In this document: positions 54,654 to 64,000 of the stretch, in pieces
Layout: the number at the start of each line of letters is the position of its first letter
How positions within the stretch are numbered: the first letter of the stretch is position 1
Source of the DNA: Patellaria atrata CBS 101060
Lineage: Eukaryota > Ascomycota > Dothideomycetes > Patellariales > Patellariaceae
Length of the DNA: 64,000 nt
Assembly: GCA_010093705.1 (NCBI GenBank)
Contig: MU006089.1
Coordinates: 2,405,561-2,469,560, forward strand
Direction: 5' to 3'
The notes under the pieces: model-generated
What the model was told of the DNA's origin: nothing
Seen by the model: the letters and a program-made list of their open reading frames with translations, nothing else
The model's database searches: none
Translations under genes and position numbers: made by a program

Positions 54654-57600
54654 AAGCCTGTTTGGTTGGGAAGTAGTTGCATTGAATGGCGTTTTAGCGG
54701 GCTTCTCGAATTCATCCTTTTAAGATCTTCCTCTTTCTCATGAACGAAGAGCCTAAGACTTCTGTGCAGCGCATCTCACATCCTGATTTTGCATTCCGCA
54801 CGATAGGAGCGTTGAACGTTGTAAATAATTAGATGAGTGATTTTTTCTTACAGCATTGGCACGTCAACATGCCTCTTCAGACACGGTGGATGGGTTTGGT
54901 GTATTCATGAATCGACTTGGGGATTTAATGAAGGAGAATTAACACATCTCAATAAATAATCCTAGTACTCTTTCTACTCTATTCTATTTTTTATTTTTTT
55001 TGTATATGGAACCCAAGTGTCGAGAAGGTATGTTTCTCATGGCCCCTTGAATAACCTCCCTCCTGCGTAATTTTGCACCCGCTTGTATTTGTACATACAC
55101 TTGCTGTATCGTACATATAACCTTCCAATCCTCGGTTCAAACCTGTTGTGAAGTTCACCTACCTTGATATGTACAGGAGAATCGGGCATATTATGTCGAG
55201 CGAGGTAAGCATACAGTTGACCATGTAAACCATGCTAGACGAAGAGACGATCATTGTACTGTAACATTGCGGTACTTCAGCGATGCATATCCTACAACGT
55301 AATAAGTAGTTTAGAACGCATTTATATTCTTTCTGCGACCGAGTTGCGTGTATGCGTACTAAGTTTTTTTTAGTTTTTAGTTTTTTTTTCGCAACAAGAG
55401 ATGAACTCCCGATGCGCGAAAATAGATAGATTGATGGATTATATGTTGGAAGGGAGATACTCTGTATACATACCCCTACCTTCCGTTGTGCTCTTTGAGA
55501 CGACTTAGTGGCTTAACGGCTGAGATGTGCTATTCTAATGGGTATTGTATAACGATCAAACCGTGAGGTCTCGGTATCATTTACCAGGAGAAACAGTCAT
55601 CGGTTCTTTGATAGTGTTCCAGTTGCGCACTCAGCGCTTTAGCTCGTGAGGAAGATACCTCGGTGGAACTCGACCTGTGGTATTTCCCTTTGACGCATTC
55701 TTATGGTTTTACTTACGGTGATTGTGCCGGCGAGAAGAACGGTGTGATACTATCCTCTGATGTCGCGTGAGTAATCAGGTAGATGTCGATATCGATTGCT
55801 CTACTATAGCCTTAATATCAGATTTCCTCGACGAGTGTACGGTTCTGAAGTTCGAGTACAATATCTATGACCGCCATGACCATTATGACCGGAATATTCT
55901 TCCGTGACGACACATGAACATCTCGAGCACCAAATAACACATCGACTCTACAACTGTCCTCTCAATCCACTCATCTATGGTTGGTTCCGAACTCGGTACG
56001 GTTTGAGGTTGAGTCGGTAAGAGCTGCTTCGGCGATACACATCCCTTACGTTATCCCAAGTGATCATAAGATGCCCACTGTATCCAAGAGCAAACGAACC
56101 ATACTCCTAACTGCATAGTCATAATTGCACAGTCAACTCACGTTGAATTGATCAATGAGAGTCCTGAGGATTGAGGTGCACGGAGCCTTGGCACATCGGT
56201 GTGTCCGTAACGGCCGACACGGACAACCGATAACGGAGCTGTCTGTGTGGTAAGGTATGCTAACTTGTACGGATTCTCTTTATTTCGCGGACGATAGGTA
56301 ATGAGGGCATGTACTTTTTGAACGTCATTGTACAGTGCTTGTGGTCTTGGATTCCTATTGGCGTCGAACTCCAGGTTAGCGCAGATAAAATATATCTATT
56401 GTAAAAGAAAAAATTCATCAAGTGACCGTAGTGTAAGAGACCATGAAGAGATGACTGTGGACCTTGTTATTGGACGGTGAGAGTATCTAGACTTCGATAA
56501 TTGAACAAATTCCATTCCTACTACTCCAGGACATGGATGCTATAACTCTTGAGCGACGACAATAGATAGAAGACAAAGAAACAAGTATCACTCAATTTTC
56601 GACAAGCATGAAGTTGGAATATATACCACCTGCTAAGTCGTGAAGATGTGAAACCTCGATCCCTAGCAACTCATTTCTTATCAAGATTGAAACAGTTAGG
56701 ACTACAGGGATGCGAAGTCCAACCTTTTCTCCATAATGGGCAATGAATGATAGTGTTTTAAGTCTATATCCGCTCTTTGAGGATGATATAAGTATCGTAT
56801 CGATTGAAGAATAGGTGGAGCCATTGTGAGTGTTACTATCAACCGTGAAGACAATAAATCATCTGTAGCATCCTTGAAAAATCTATAATGTGAACCTCGC
56901 ATCAGGTATTTGCTGCTTAATGTTGTATTTGCAATAATGGAGAGGGAATCCAAGCAGTTTCCGGGGAAATATCACTATTGCATATCTGGGAGTTAGTACT
57001 GAGTATTATCCGGATGCCGCGGAACATCTGGTGGGGGTTCTGCTCTCTAAGCAAAACATAATCCGCAGTGGTCCTCATATTGTTCTTTTAACTTGGAATT
57101 CAAACCTATCTTCTCCTTTATTGAATTATACAAAACTGAGTACATCAACCTCCACGGCCGTACTGTACAATAGAGCGGACGAGAAGTTCGAATCAGTGAG
57201 GTCTGCGTCAAGTGGTCCCATCATTGGTGTATGTAGGTTCATGTACATCATCGTATTCACTTCGACGTTGCGTACACGTAGTTATTTTGATAATCTGTGC
57301 GTAATAGGCAGGACGGAGAATGAGGTTGTATCTCAAAGGAGAATAAGCCGAATATGCATGGTCATAATTCGAAACATGTGCCGAATTGCCCGTTATAGTG
57401 ACTGTATAGTAATGATAGCCCGGTGGTTGGACCACAATTGCGTTGGTCGCAGTCTGTACAATACAGACTGACAGATAAGTGCCTCGTACTGTACATACGT
57501 TATACGGAGATAAGGTCCTTGACGCCGGAAATGGTGGTACAAAACAGTAGAGCTGCTGTACACCTTGCAGATCGTAGCCGAGCATTACCCCATAAGAAAC

Positions 57601-57753
57601 CTGCTCTTGATGGAAGTCGAATACTTGAAGGTTGCCAAATCTATATTATGACCGATGTGCTCATTCTTGCTAATATGGCCCAGGAGTAGAGAACAGCGAG
57701 AAATAATGGAAGGAGAAAAATATATATAGAGATGACAAAGACAACAGGAAACT
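54654..57753. other. Gene-poor stretch after ERG25
   Basis: 3.1 kb, the longest empty interval here. It includes the ERG25 3' flank, poly-T runs near 54985-55005 and 55361-55391, and otherwise unremarkable sequence. Frames at 56702-56953, 57031-57471 and 57208-57585 overlap one another on both strands and show no domain. No RNA gene or repeat family was recognised; a non-coding transcript is possible but unsupported. Confidence 0.5.
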
Positions 57754-58230
57754 TTAGACCCGTTCGGTATCGTCCATGACGCGTAACAGGGCGTTGTAAT
57801 AGTCAGGACAGTTCTTGATCCTATCATTTCTCCAACGGTTACTTTCAAAAGTTTTCACAGCGCAAGGCAACTGTGCCACCAATGGGAAGACATGGTCAAA
57901 GTCCCAAATTGAATAACGCTGGGTAGATTGGCTGGCTAGGTACGTTCTGTTCTGCAGTGACCAGTAACTGCTGAGCTGATCCCGACTGACCGATGTACCG
58001 TCACTGCATACAACAACAAACGGGAACTCGTAAGTCGTAACACGGCGTCGCGAGTGATTAATCATAATCCGGGTCACGCTGGATAAAACATTTCGGATTT
58101 GTCAGCGAGGAACCTGATGCACCATCTAGACAGTAAATGGTTAGCTAAACAACGTCCGGAGTACGTACATCTTAATAGCATCAATGTTAGTCATCCCGAG
58201 TGAAAATGCGCGGACGACGGTGAATACCAT
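57754..58230 (-). CDS. Possible small hypothetical protein
   Basis: Proposed exons 58230-58169 and 58078-57754, intron 90 bp (58079-58168, GTACGT...CCAG with an internal GCTAAC); 128 residues. The product starts MVFTVVRAFSLGMTNIDAIK and continues VTRIMINHSRRRVTTYEFPF with VVCSDGTSVSRDQLSSYWSL and VFPLVAQLPCAVKTFESNRW. Residue choice looks like protein, but no family is recognised, there is no clear signal peptide, and an earlier TCTAG acceptor gives a shorter product. It may be lineage-specific or a relic. Confidence 0.33.
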
Positions 58231-59334
58231 GTGCGTGATACTCCTGGCGCATATCGCCGTGGGATACTTAGAACACAGCTGGTGGCGGGTTGAGGTACCC
58301 AATCGGCAGCGGACATTCCTCTGACTCTCTTCTTTGACTTGTTCACAGATTTAGAGTCAATATCAGATATCCTTAAGGCCTGAACAAGTCTGTTTACCTT
58401 AGTCAGAGCTGACGGGGCAAAAGCTGACGGATAGCTAGATGGAAAATTGCTCCGGCGGTATATTCCTCTCGTTAGTCTCGTACGCACTGAACAGTATAAC
58501 AATTCTGTAGTTCTAGCCGAGGAGTCAGGCGTGGAGGAAAGGAAAAGAGGGAACGTGGGAAGGGGGTTTAATCTTTTTTGGTCCATAGTCCTTGGTCCTT
58601 GATTGTGGCGGGCAAAGCGGATGCGAGTCAACTCTCTCAAGGGATCACGTCGGCATTCAAAACTCCTCGCTCCCCCCCAAAAAGCACCAACCTCTTTCTA
58701 AAACCTGAGTCATCCGCTGAATCATCCAACATCCCCATCTCCAAATCAACCCCTCGAGCAATTGAGAGTTCTCAAGGTCAGTCGTATCTCACAACGGAAT
58801 TCCACTGTGATCGGTGATAACCCGTCAACCCTTTTTCCGAATCGTCTTCTTTGAGTAATCAGTCGACGTCTGCATTGGACCATTGGACCGCGCCTCGCAT
58901 CGTATTCCGTAGATATAGCTAATATGTCTCGGCGTCATAGTACCTTTATCATCGTCGTATCTCCATCTCGTCCTTCGGTCTCTCGAATATTGAAGCCCGA
59001 TTGAGCGCGTCCATCAGAGAAGCTAAGACGAGAACATCTTTCGGAATTGAATCGACTCTACTGTCTCGGTTGCGTACCGCCATCACCGCGGATTTGTTCG
59101 GGAAAGCCTACGACATCATTTAATTGATGTTGTCCCATCAGGCTCCTCCCCCGTACCAACTCCCCCGAATTATGCACCAGGCTCCCCGAGTAAGCTTCAG
59201 ATCCTTAGTTGGAGCTGACAAAAGCATGTTGCGCTGACAATATCATCTCAAGTCTGAACAGAACATCGAAATGAGTTTAGTAATCCCTTGATCCTTCCGG
59301 CTCTGGAAGTATACCGCGGCGCGACTAACATATC
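58231..59334. promoter_or_regulatory. Upstream region of the bZIP gene
   Basis: 1.1 kb. It probably holds the promoter, leader and one upstream exon of the bZIP gene: GACTAAC near 59324 and ATCATCGCAG ending at 59350 look like a branch site and acceptor, and GTAAGC at 59190 like a donor. A frame at 58578-58817 and one at 58191-58640 are not supported. Confidence 0.45.
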
Positions 59335-60127
59335 ATGCTTATCATCGCAGGTTTAAGAGAACACCTGCTTGCCGCTCAAGCGCCTCAACAGCCCGCACCC
59401 CTTCCTCATGAGTTGCGCCCACATTCTAGCAGTCCTCATCACGGACACAATATCGATCCCGCGATATCTGGCTCTGGTTATCCGATGAGTGCAGGTGAGA
59501 GTCCAGGCGAAGACCACATGGGTGAGAATAGGAAGGGTAGGAGGGAGTTATCTACTTCAAAGCGTGCCGCTCAGAATCGCGCTGCCCAGGTATGAACAGG
59601 GAGTGAAATCCGGAAGGATTAACCCTATTGGACTATTATATCCAACGATTACTCATCTTCAGAACTAACGTACCCCTCTCTAGCGAGCATTCCGCCAGCG
59701 CAAAGAGGAATACATCAAGAGTTTGAAGGATCAAGTGAAAGGCTACGAGGCTTTGTCCGAGCATAATAAAGCTCTAGAGAACGAAAATTCGATGCTACGT
59801 GACTATATCATCAACCTTCAATCCCGTCTCATCGAATCGCAAGGCGAGTATCCCCAGCCACCCGCCAACATCGATCTCTCGCAGAATCGCCCAACGAGAA
59901 TCCAACAAAATGCTCCCACCGCTTCCATGTCGAACAATGCAATTTCAGAGCTTCAGCAAGCTGCCGCGCAAGCGTCACATGATGGCAATAAGCACAGTCA
60001 TGAGGAATCTGCTTATATGCAATCTTCGTCTGAGTATCCGCCGAACAAGCGGCACAAGAGTGAGGAAGCCCAGCTCGCCGCGCAACTGGGTGCAGCAGGT
60101 AATTTTCCACCGATACCTCAAAATTGA
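59335..60127 (+). CDS. kapC: bZIP transcription factor, KapC-like
   Basis: Exons 59335-59589 and 59684-60127, intron 94 bp (59590-59683, GTATGA...TCTAG); 232 residues as drawn. The basic region KGRRELSTSKRAAQNRAAQ continues after the splice as RAFRQRKEEYIKSLKDQVK, with the fungal AP-1-like NxxAAQxxFR signature (Asn81) and a leucine-zipper helix. ALENENSMLRDYIINLQSRL and GEYPQPPANIDLS are typical of KapC. The N-terminal LREHLLAAQAP and NIDPAISGSG also match that group. The drawn ATG is the first in frame, but it lies inside a likely intron end, so the true start is probably in a separate upstream exon I could not fix. KapC-type factors are nuclear regulators linked to stress and development. 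Confidence 0.78.
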
Positions 60128-62175
60128 TGCAGGATCTCTTTCTCCAGTGTCATTGACAACAAGCATCGCTATACGACAATGTGCTCATTCAAGGCCTTAG
60201 CTCCCGACAATGCCGACCCCAAATTCGCATCGAACGGTATCTGAGCCCCATCCCGTCCATCCCGAAGAAAAGCCGAATTGCGCCGAGGTGCCGAACATCG
60301 TCTCGATATCAATCGATCGTGCTTTTCCGAGCATTAAAATCCCTTTTTCCTTTTCTTTCATGTCACAGTTTCTTCTAGCTCTAGGAGAACAACTTATACG
60401 ACATCATGACCTTTATAACCTGTTTTTCTTTTCTCTCCAACTATAACTAGGGTTCGACTGGATGTGTGGTTTACTTGGCGTTGTAGGCTACATGCTCTCG
60501 ATTCGGGAAATGGGAGCTTTGATCTCCTTTTCGTGGAAGCGGTAGCTGTGTACTGTAGTATTTTTCTTTTACAGTTACTTGTGTCATGTAGGTCTTGATC
60601 GAGGTTAGTTCTTGCTCCCTACCGGCTGTGAATCAAATTCAATCTCGAACTTTCCTATGATCTCCCATTTCTGAATCTTCCCATGTGAAAAGAAGTGCTG
60701 TTGTTCATGTTCCTGTGCGATATTGATACAATTTATTTGCACGTACGGCCAGGTCATCTGTTATCAGAACATCTCGTTCCCCATCAGCGCATTCTTCCCC
60801 TCCCGTACGCTCCCTCTTCCAATCATCCAAGAAAGAGAAGGATACGTGGGATGCGTCAAGCAGTAATATACTTACCGTACCGGTCCTCCCTCTTCCTAAC
60901 TCCACTTACAGGAACCTGATCACCGTGAACGAAAGTCCAGGATTCCTGTCTATAGAATTGTAGATCAAGATTAGCCTTCGAGCTCTTCACATTTGAAACC
61001 ATTCTGGATCCGCTTCGCATAGGACAAAGCAGTCAACCAGGCTGCCAGCTGCCTCACTCAGATAAATCCACCCAGCATCCTCCATGAACTGAGACAATAT
61101 CCTACCGCAGTCGTCACGGAGCTATTCCCATGGTTACAGGTCCGAGGAGTCTACATATCATTAAATCTCATCTCATGTCTTACAGTACATTTGCGTAGAA
61201 ATCCAGCCATCCATATAAACTAGCCCTTTCAGACTATTTTATTCACCCACCTAGCTATATATGTCCAAGAAACCCTTTGTCGATTATCTTTGTCCTCTGG
61301 GATAAGTCGGTAGTTCCTGTTTTATGTAGTGAGTGTAGAAGGTAGGGGGGAAGATGCGTCTTTCTGTATCAGGTGTGATGGACTGGGATGTTCGATCGTG
61401 TGGGTGGTTAGGTGAGAAGTTCCGCTTTGTACTGTACTGTATAAGATAGTTAACAGTTTTCCTCCAACTGCGGTCATCCGATTGCTTGTACCGTACACTT
61501 TATCTCTCCATACCACAAAATTTATGTAAATATACCTACCTCTCGCGACCTTACTCCTCCATCTCGGCAAATGTGAGGGGGATATATCCCATAATTACAC
61601 ACGTGAGTCTCATCCATACACTTGTGAAATATAGACAACGTGGTCCTGGTGGCTTTTACAAGAGCTCTTAGTTCGTGAGCGACTAACAATGTTATCATTT
61701 ATTCATAAGTGGGTATTGTGATAGAATAGAGTCCAGCTATAAAAGGACTTTTCCTCTTGTATTCTACATTGAACGAGCATAACCGCCAGAACCGCCTGAA
61801 TTTGATAATGAGGAATGTAAATCGTACATCTAAATGACCGCTAGAACCGCCTAAACTTGATATTGTGGAATGTAAATCCTGCAATCTGAGTGAACAATTT
61901 CTGAACTCGTATTGTACATGAACAATCTCAGTCATAACCGCCAAGATTCCATGTCAGAGGATGTCAACCGTTTATCCTGAGTATAGACTCCCATAAAGCC
62001 CATGCTGCAATTTCAAAAGGGCTTCCCCCGTACCAATCAATCAATCAATTTAGATTCTCCTTATTCTGGTGGGGTTCCTATTCATATCGAAATTGACGTT
62101 CTACTTCGTCCCTGTCATGTTTCGCTCGCTTCCTGTAGAAGATGTCAGTGAACATGTTAATATTACTAGTCCAGA
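60128..62175. other. Spacer between convergent bZIP and J-domain genes
   Basis: 2.0 kb. It holds the bZIP 3' UTR, a two-copy 55-bp tandem repeat at 61782-61891 and several short TACTGTAC-type palindromes. No coding frame is convincing. Confidence 0.6.
61782..61891. repeat. Two-copy tandem repeat, ~55-bp unit
   Basis: Copy 1 begins ACCGCCAGAACCGCCTGAAT and copy 2 ACCGCTAGAACCGCCTAAAC; both continue with TTGATA...GGAATGTAAATC and end near ATCTGAGTG/ATCTAAATG. Identity is roughly 80 percent by eye. A partial ATAACCGCCA recurs at 61935. Confidence 0.8.
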
Positions 62176-63690
62176 TTAGACACAAAATGTTGTCCATATG
62201 TCAATACCAAACAAGCTCAGTACTCCGACAACCCTGTAAAAATACATCGTTTCATAAGAGGAAATTGGGTTTGGAAATAGAGAAGATACGTACTTTTCGT
62301 CTCCCAGGAGATCATATGCTCCCTGTACAATTTTAAACCTCTCTGTTGCCCCATCAATGTCATCCTGATTTTTATCGGGATGGTGTTCAATCGCAAGTCT
62401 CTTGTACGCGCTCCTGATATCTGCCATGGAAGCGTTCCTCCGTACCTGTAGTACGGCATATGGGTCGTTGCGGATTGCCTGTAGACGCACCGTACGTGGA
62501 TCTAATTGTGGAGGTGCAGGAGAAGGATATGGCGCTGATTCTCTAGCGGCAGCCTTCTTGTTTCTTCTCTGGTGTTCGCGTTCCGAATTCTGCTTCTTGC
62601 AGTTTGGTTCCTCATCGCAGTTTTTCCTCTTTCTGCCATTGCCCCCAGCACTCTGTTGTTGTTGTTGTTTCTGCTGTTGCTGTTTGCACTCTTGCTCGGT
62701 ACGGGACGTATTGGGGTTTGTATGGTGCGTACGAGACGAATCTTGGTGCTTAGGGGAAGTGCGCTCCTTGTATGCATCGTTTTCCGTTTTCGGTTTCTTT
62801 CGTGGTTCTTCTTCCGTTCCACGCTTGTTGCATGCTTCTTCCCAATCACGCTTCTTCCGTGCTTGATCTTCCATGTCACTTTTCTTCTTTGCCTCTCTTT
62901 CCTTTTCGCGCCGCTTTCGGTCTTGATTTCCTAGTTCCTGATAGAACTCTGTGAGATTCATGTAGCGCCGGGCCGAGACAAACCTCGCAGATTCGTTAGT
63001 GGTGGGGTTAGGGATGTGATCTTTGGTTCCCTCGTGTTCGTCGACCGGGGACTCACTAGCTTTGGAACGATCAGTATTTGGGGACTGAAGGCACTCAGAG
63101 GATGGAACGTCCCCAGGCCGCTCCTTTGTACGCTGAGGCTCCGGTGGTACCTGGCTGTCGGGCGGAGTACTTGCAGTGTTTGGCGGCGACGAACCTGGAT
63201 ATGACCATGGGTTACACCCACTCAGTGGAGGCCATATCCGAAAATTTGCTCCACCTGGTGTGAATAATGGCGTAGCGAGCGCTCTCCTCCGTGGTCTGTG
63301 GAACATGGCTTCCCACACATCTGGGATATACGGCATAGGAATATGGAATGCAACAGGAACACGAGGCGCGCGGAAGCGGATCTCCACGACACCTAATGTC
63401 ATAGATCTGACTATTCCGAGGATTCGGAAATGTTCGTCCAGGGTGACGAATGCGGTTCCATCGCACAATCCTTGGTACACCTCGATAATTCGCTCGAAAC
63501 CAGCATGATATTCGGGACCGTACCCGTCCAAGAGATACGGGAGTAAGCATGTATGTAGATCAGCGGCGAGATTTGGCACGTTGTTCTGAGCTACTCGGAA
63601 AAGAATCGGGCACTCAGACCGAAGATGGAGTTCTTCAGTAGCTATGCACATAGGGCATACCTCGAGCAATTGGTGGAGCGGGAGACTCAT
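62176..63690 (-). CDS. J-domain protein with N-terminal zinc-knuckle-like motif
   Basis: Two exons, 63690-62294 and 62233-62176, intron 60 bp (62234-62293, GTACGT...TTTACAG); 484 residues. Near the N-terminus C12-PM-C15-X6-H22-X4-C27 forms a CCHC-like site, close to but longer than a classic zinc knuckle. A ~120-residue region follows with no known fold (ILGIVRSMTLGVVEIRFRAP). The middle is disordered, Lys/Glu/Arg-rich, with a polyglutamine run. The J domain starts at ~409 (DPYAVLQVRRNASMADIRSA) with HPDK at 437-440 and AYDLLGDEK. It lies at the C-terminus, unusual for Hsp40s, and the chain ends 18 residues later without the usual R-x-x-YD; RLSEY occurs in another frame after the intron. The intron is a multiple of three without a stop. 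It would act as an Hsp70 co-chaperone. Confidence 0.75.
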   Translation of the reverse strand: MSLPLHQLLEVCPMCIATEELHLRSECPILFRVAQNNVPNLAADLHTCLLPYLLDGYGPEYHAGFERIIEVYQGLCDGTAFVTLDEHFRILGIVRSMTLGVVEIRFRAPRVPVAFHIPMPYIPDVWEAMFHRPRRRALATPLFTPGGANFRIWPPLSGCNPWSYPGSSPPNTASTPPDSQVPPEPQRTKERPGDVPSSECLQSPNTDRSKASESPVDEHEGTKDHIPNPTTNESARFVSARRYMNLTEFYQELGNQDRKRREKEREAKKKSDMEDQARKKRDWEEACNKRGTEEEPRKKPKTENDAYKERTSPKHQDSSRTHHTNPNTSRTEQECKQQQQKQQQQQSAGGNGRKRKNCDEEPNCKKQNSEREHQRRNKKAAARESAPYPSPAPPQLDPRTVRLQAIRNDPYAVLQVRRNASMADIRSAYKRLAIEHHPDKNQDDIDGATERFKIVQGAYDLLGDEKYVSSLFPNPISSYETMYFYRVVGVLSLFGIDIWTTFCV

Positions 63691-64000
63691 AATAATGCTG
63701 TGTATAAGAGATGTCAAGGTTTTGGTGGTAGTATGATGATGTTTTGCTGATAGTACGACGCGGTTTTGCTGATAGTACGACGAGGTTTTGATGATGATAT
63801 GGAGACGATTTGATTTAAAAGAAAAGTGTTGTCAAAAATCGAGAGTTGGCGGAGGGAGAAGTGTCAGGTTGGTTGAAGGTCGAGATCAGATATTATAAGG
63901 TAGGATATTTCAGCGCGGAGGGGGCAAAGTGCGTGCTCACGTGGTTTGCTTATGCAAAATATCGAGGTAAATATTGAGGTTAAGGTAGCATCGGGGTACC
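63691..64000. promoter_or_regulatory. Promoter of the J-domain gene with a 22-bp tandem repeat
   Basis: 310 bp to the window edge. GTTTTGCTGATAGTACGACG occurs twice in tandem (63741-63784, 22-bp period) just upstream of the start codon, with a third partial GTTTTG. The rest is unremarkable. Confidence 0.65.

Noticed and set aside
57031-57585. Overlapping frames of 146 (+) and 125 (-) residues
   Set aside because: Both strands are equally open, which indicates low stop density by chance rather than a gene.
58191-58640. 149-residue reverse frame
   Set aside because: Reads as random basic sequence and overlaps the better small-gene model in another frame.
62402-62934. Leu/Phe-rich plus-strand frames
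   Set aside because: They are mirror images of the Lys/Glu- and Gln-rich linker of the J-domain gene, which has the supporting domain.

Overview
The window looks like a gene-dense piece of a filamentous ascomycete nuclear genome (Pezizomycotina). The evidence is many short spliceosomal introns (about 45-110 bp, GT...AG, often with a CTAAC/CTAAT branch site), a tRNA with a short anticodon-loop intron, and a gene set typical of that group: Atg11, KapC-type bZIP, Sip5, Erg25, and a HeLo-like N-terminal domain of the kind found in fungal NLRs. The class cannot be fixed from sequence alone; Leotiomycetes is my impression only. Gene models below are spliced by eye: each junction was chosen because it keeps the reading frame and, where I recognise the family, restores the expected protein.

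Layout. 0-3.6 kb: the start of an acidic nuclear-looking protein running off the left edge, a small TA-flanked MITE, a decayed minisatellite and RNase H2 subunit B. 3.6-10 kb: MCM10, then RRP3 and SSF1, the last two head to head. 10.7-22.4 kb: a PCI-like protein, a PAQR/Izh membrane protein, ATG11, a CENP-H-like kinetochore gene, the HMG-box gene NHP6 and tRNA-Gly(CCC). 22.7-38 kb: SEC11, a BTB gene with an awkward junction, two tandem members of an unrecognised family, an MFS monocarboxylate-type transporter, a large BTB protein, a protein-like relic and an orphan gene with an internal duplication. 38.4-44.6 kb: betaine-aldehyde dehydrogenase and a choline oxidase/dehydrogenase in divergent orientation, then a D-arabinose dehydrogenase-type aldo/keto reductase. 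45.5-54.7 kb: SIP5, a Kelch protein, a HeLo-like protein and ERG25. 54.7-64 kb: a gene-poor stretch with one weak small gene, a KapC-type bZIP gene and a J-domain protein.

Genes that plausibly work together: RNASEH2B and MCM10 (replication fork; shared promoter with an ACGCGT box), RRP3 and SSF1 (18S and 27S pre-rRNA processing), and the aldehyde dehydrogenase with the GMC oxidase (choline to glycine betaine). No CRISPR array or recognisable LTR, LINE or virus-like element was found; several AT-rich stop-dense spacers could hide decayed repeats. The best candidates for undescribed biology are the tandem paralogue pair at 25.9-28.5 kb, the left-edge acidic protein with two SUMO-interaction-like motifs, the orphan gene at 37.0-38.1 kb, the zinc-knuckle/J-domain protein at the right edge and the stand-alone HeLo-like protein.
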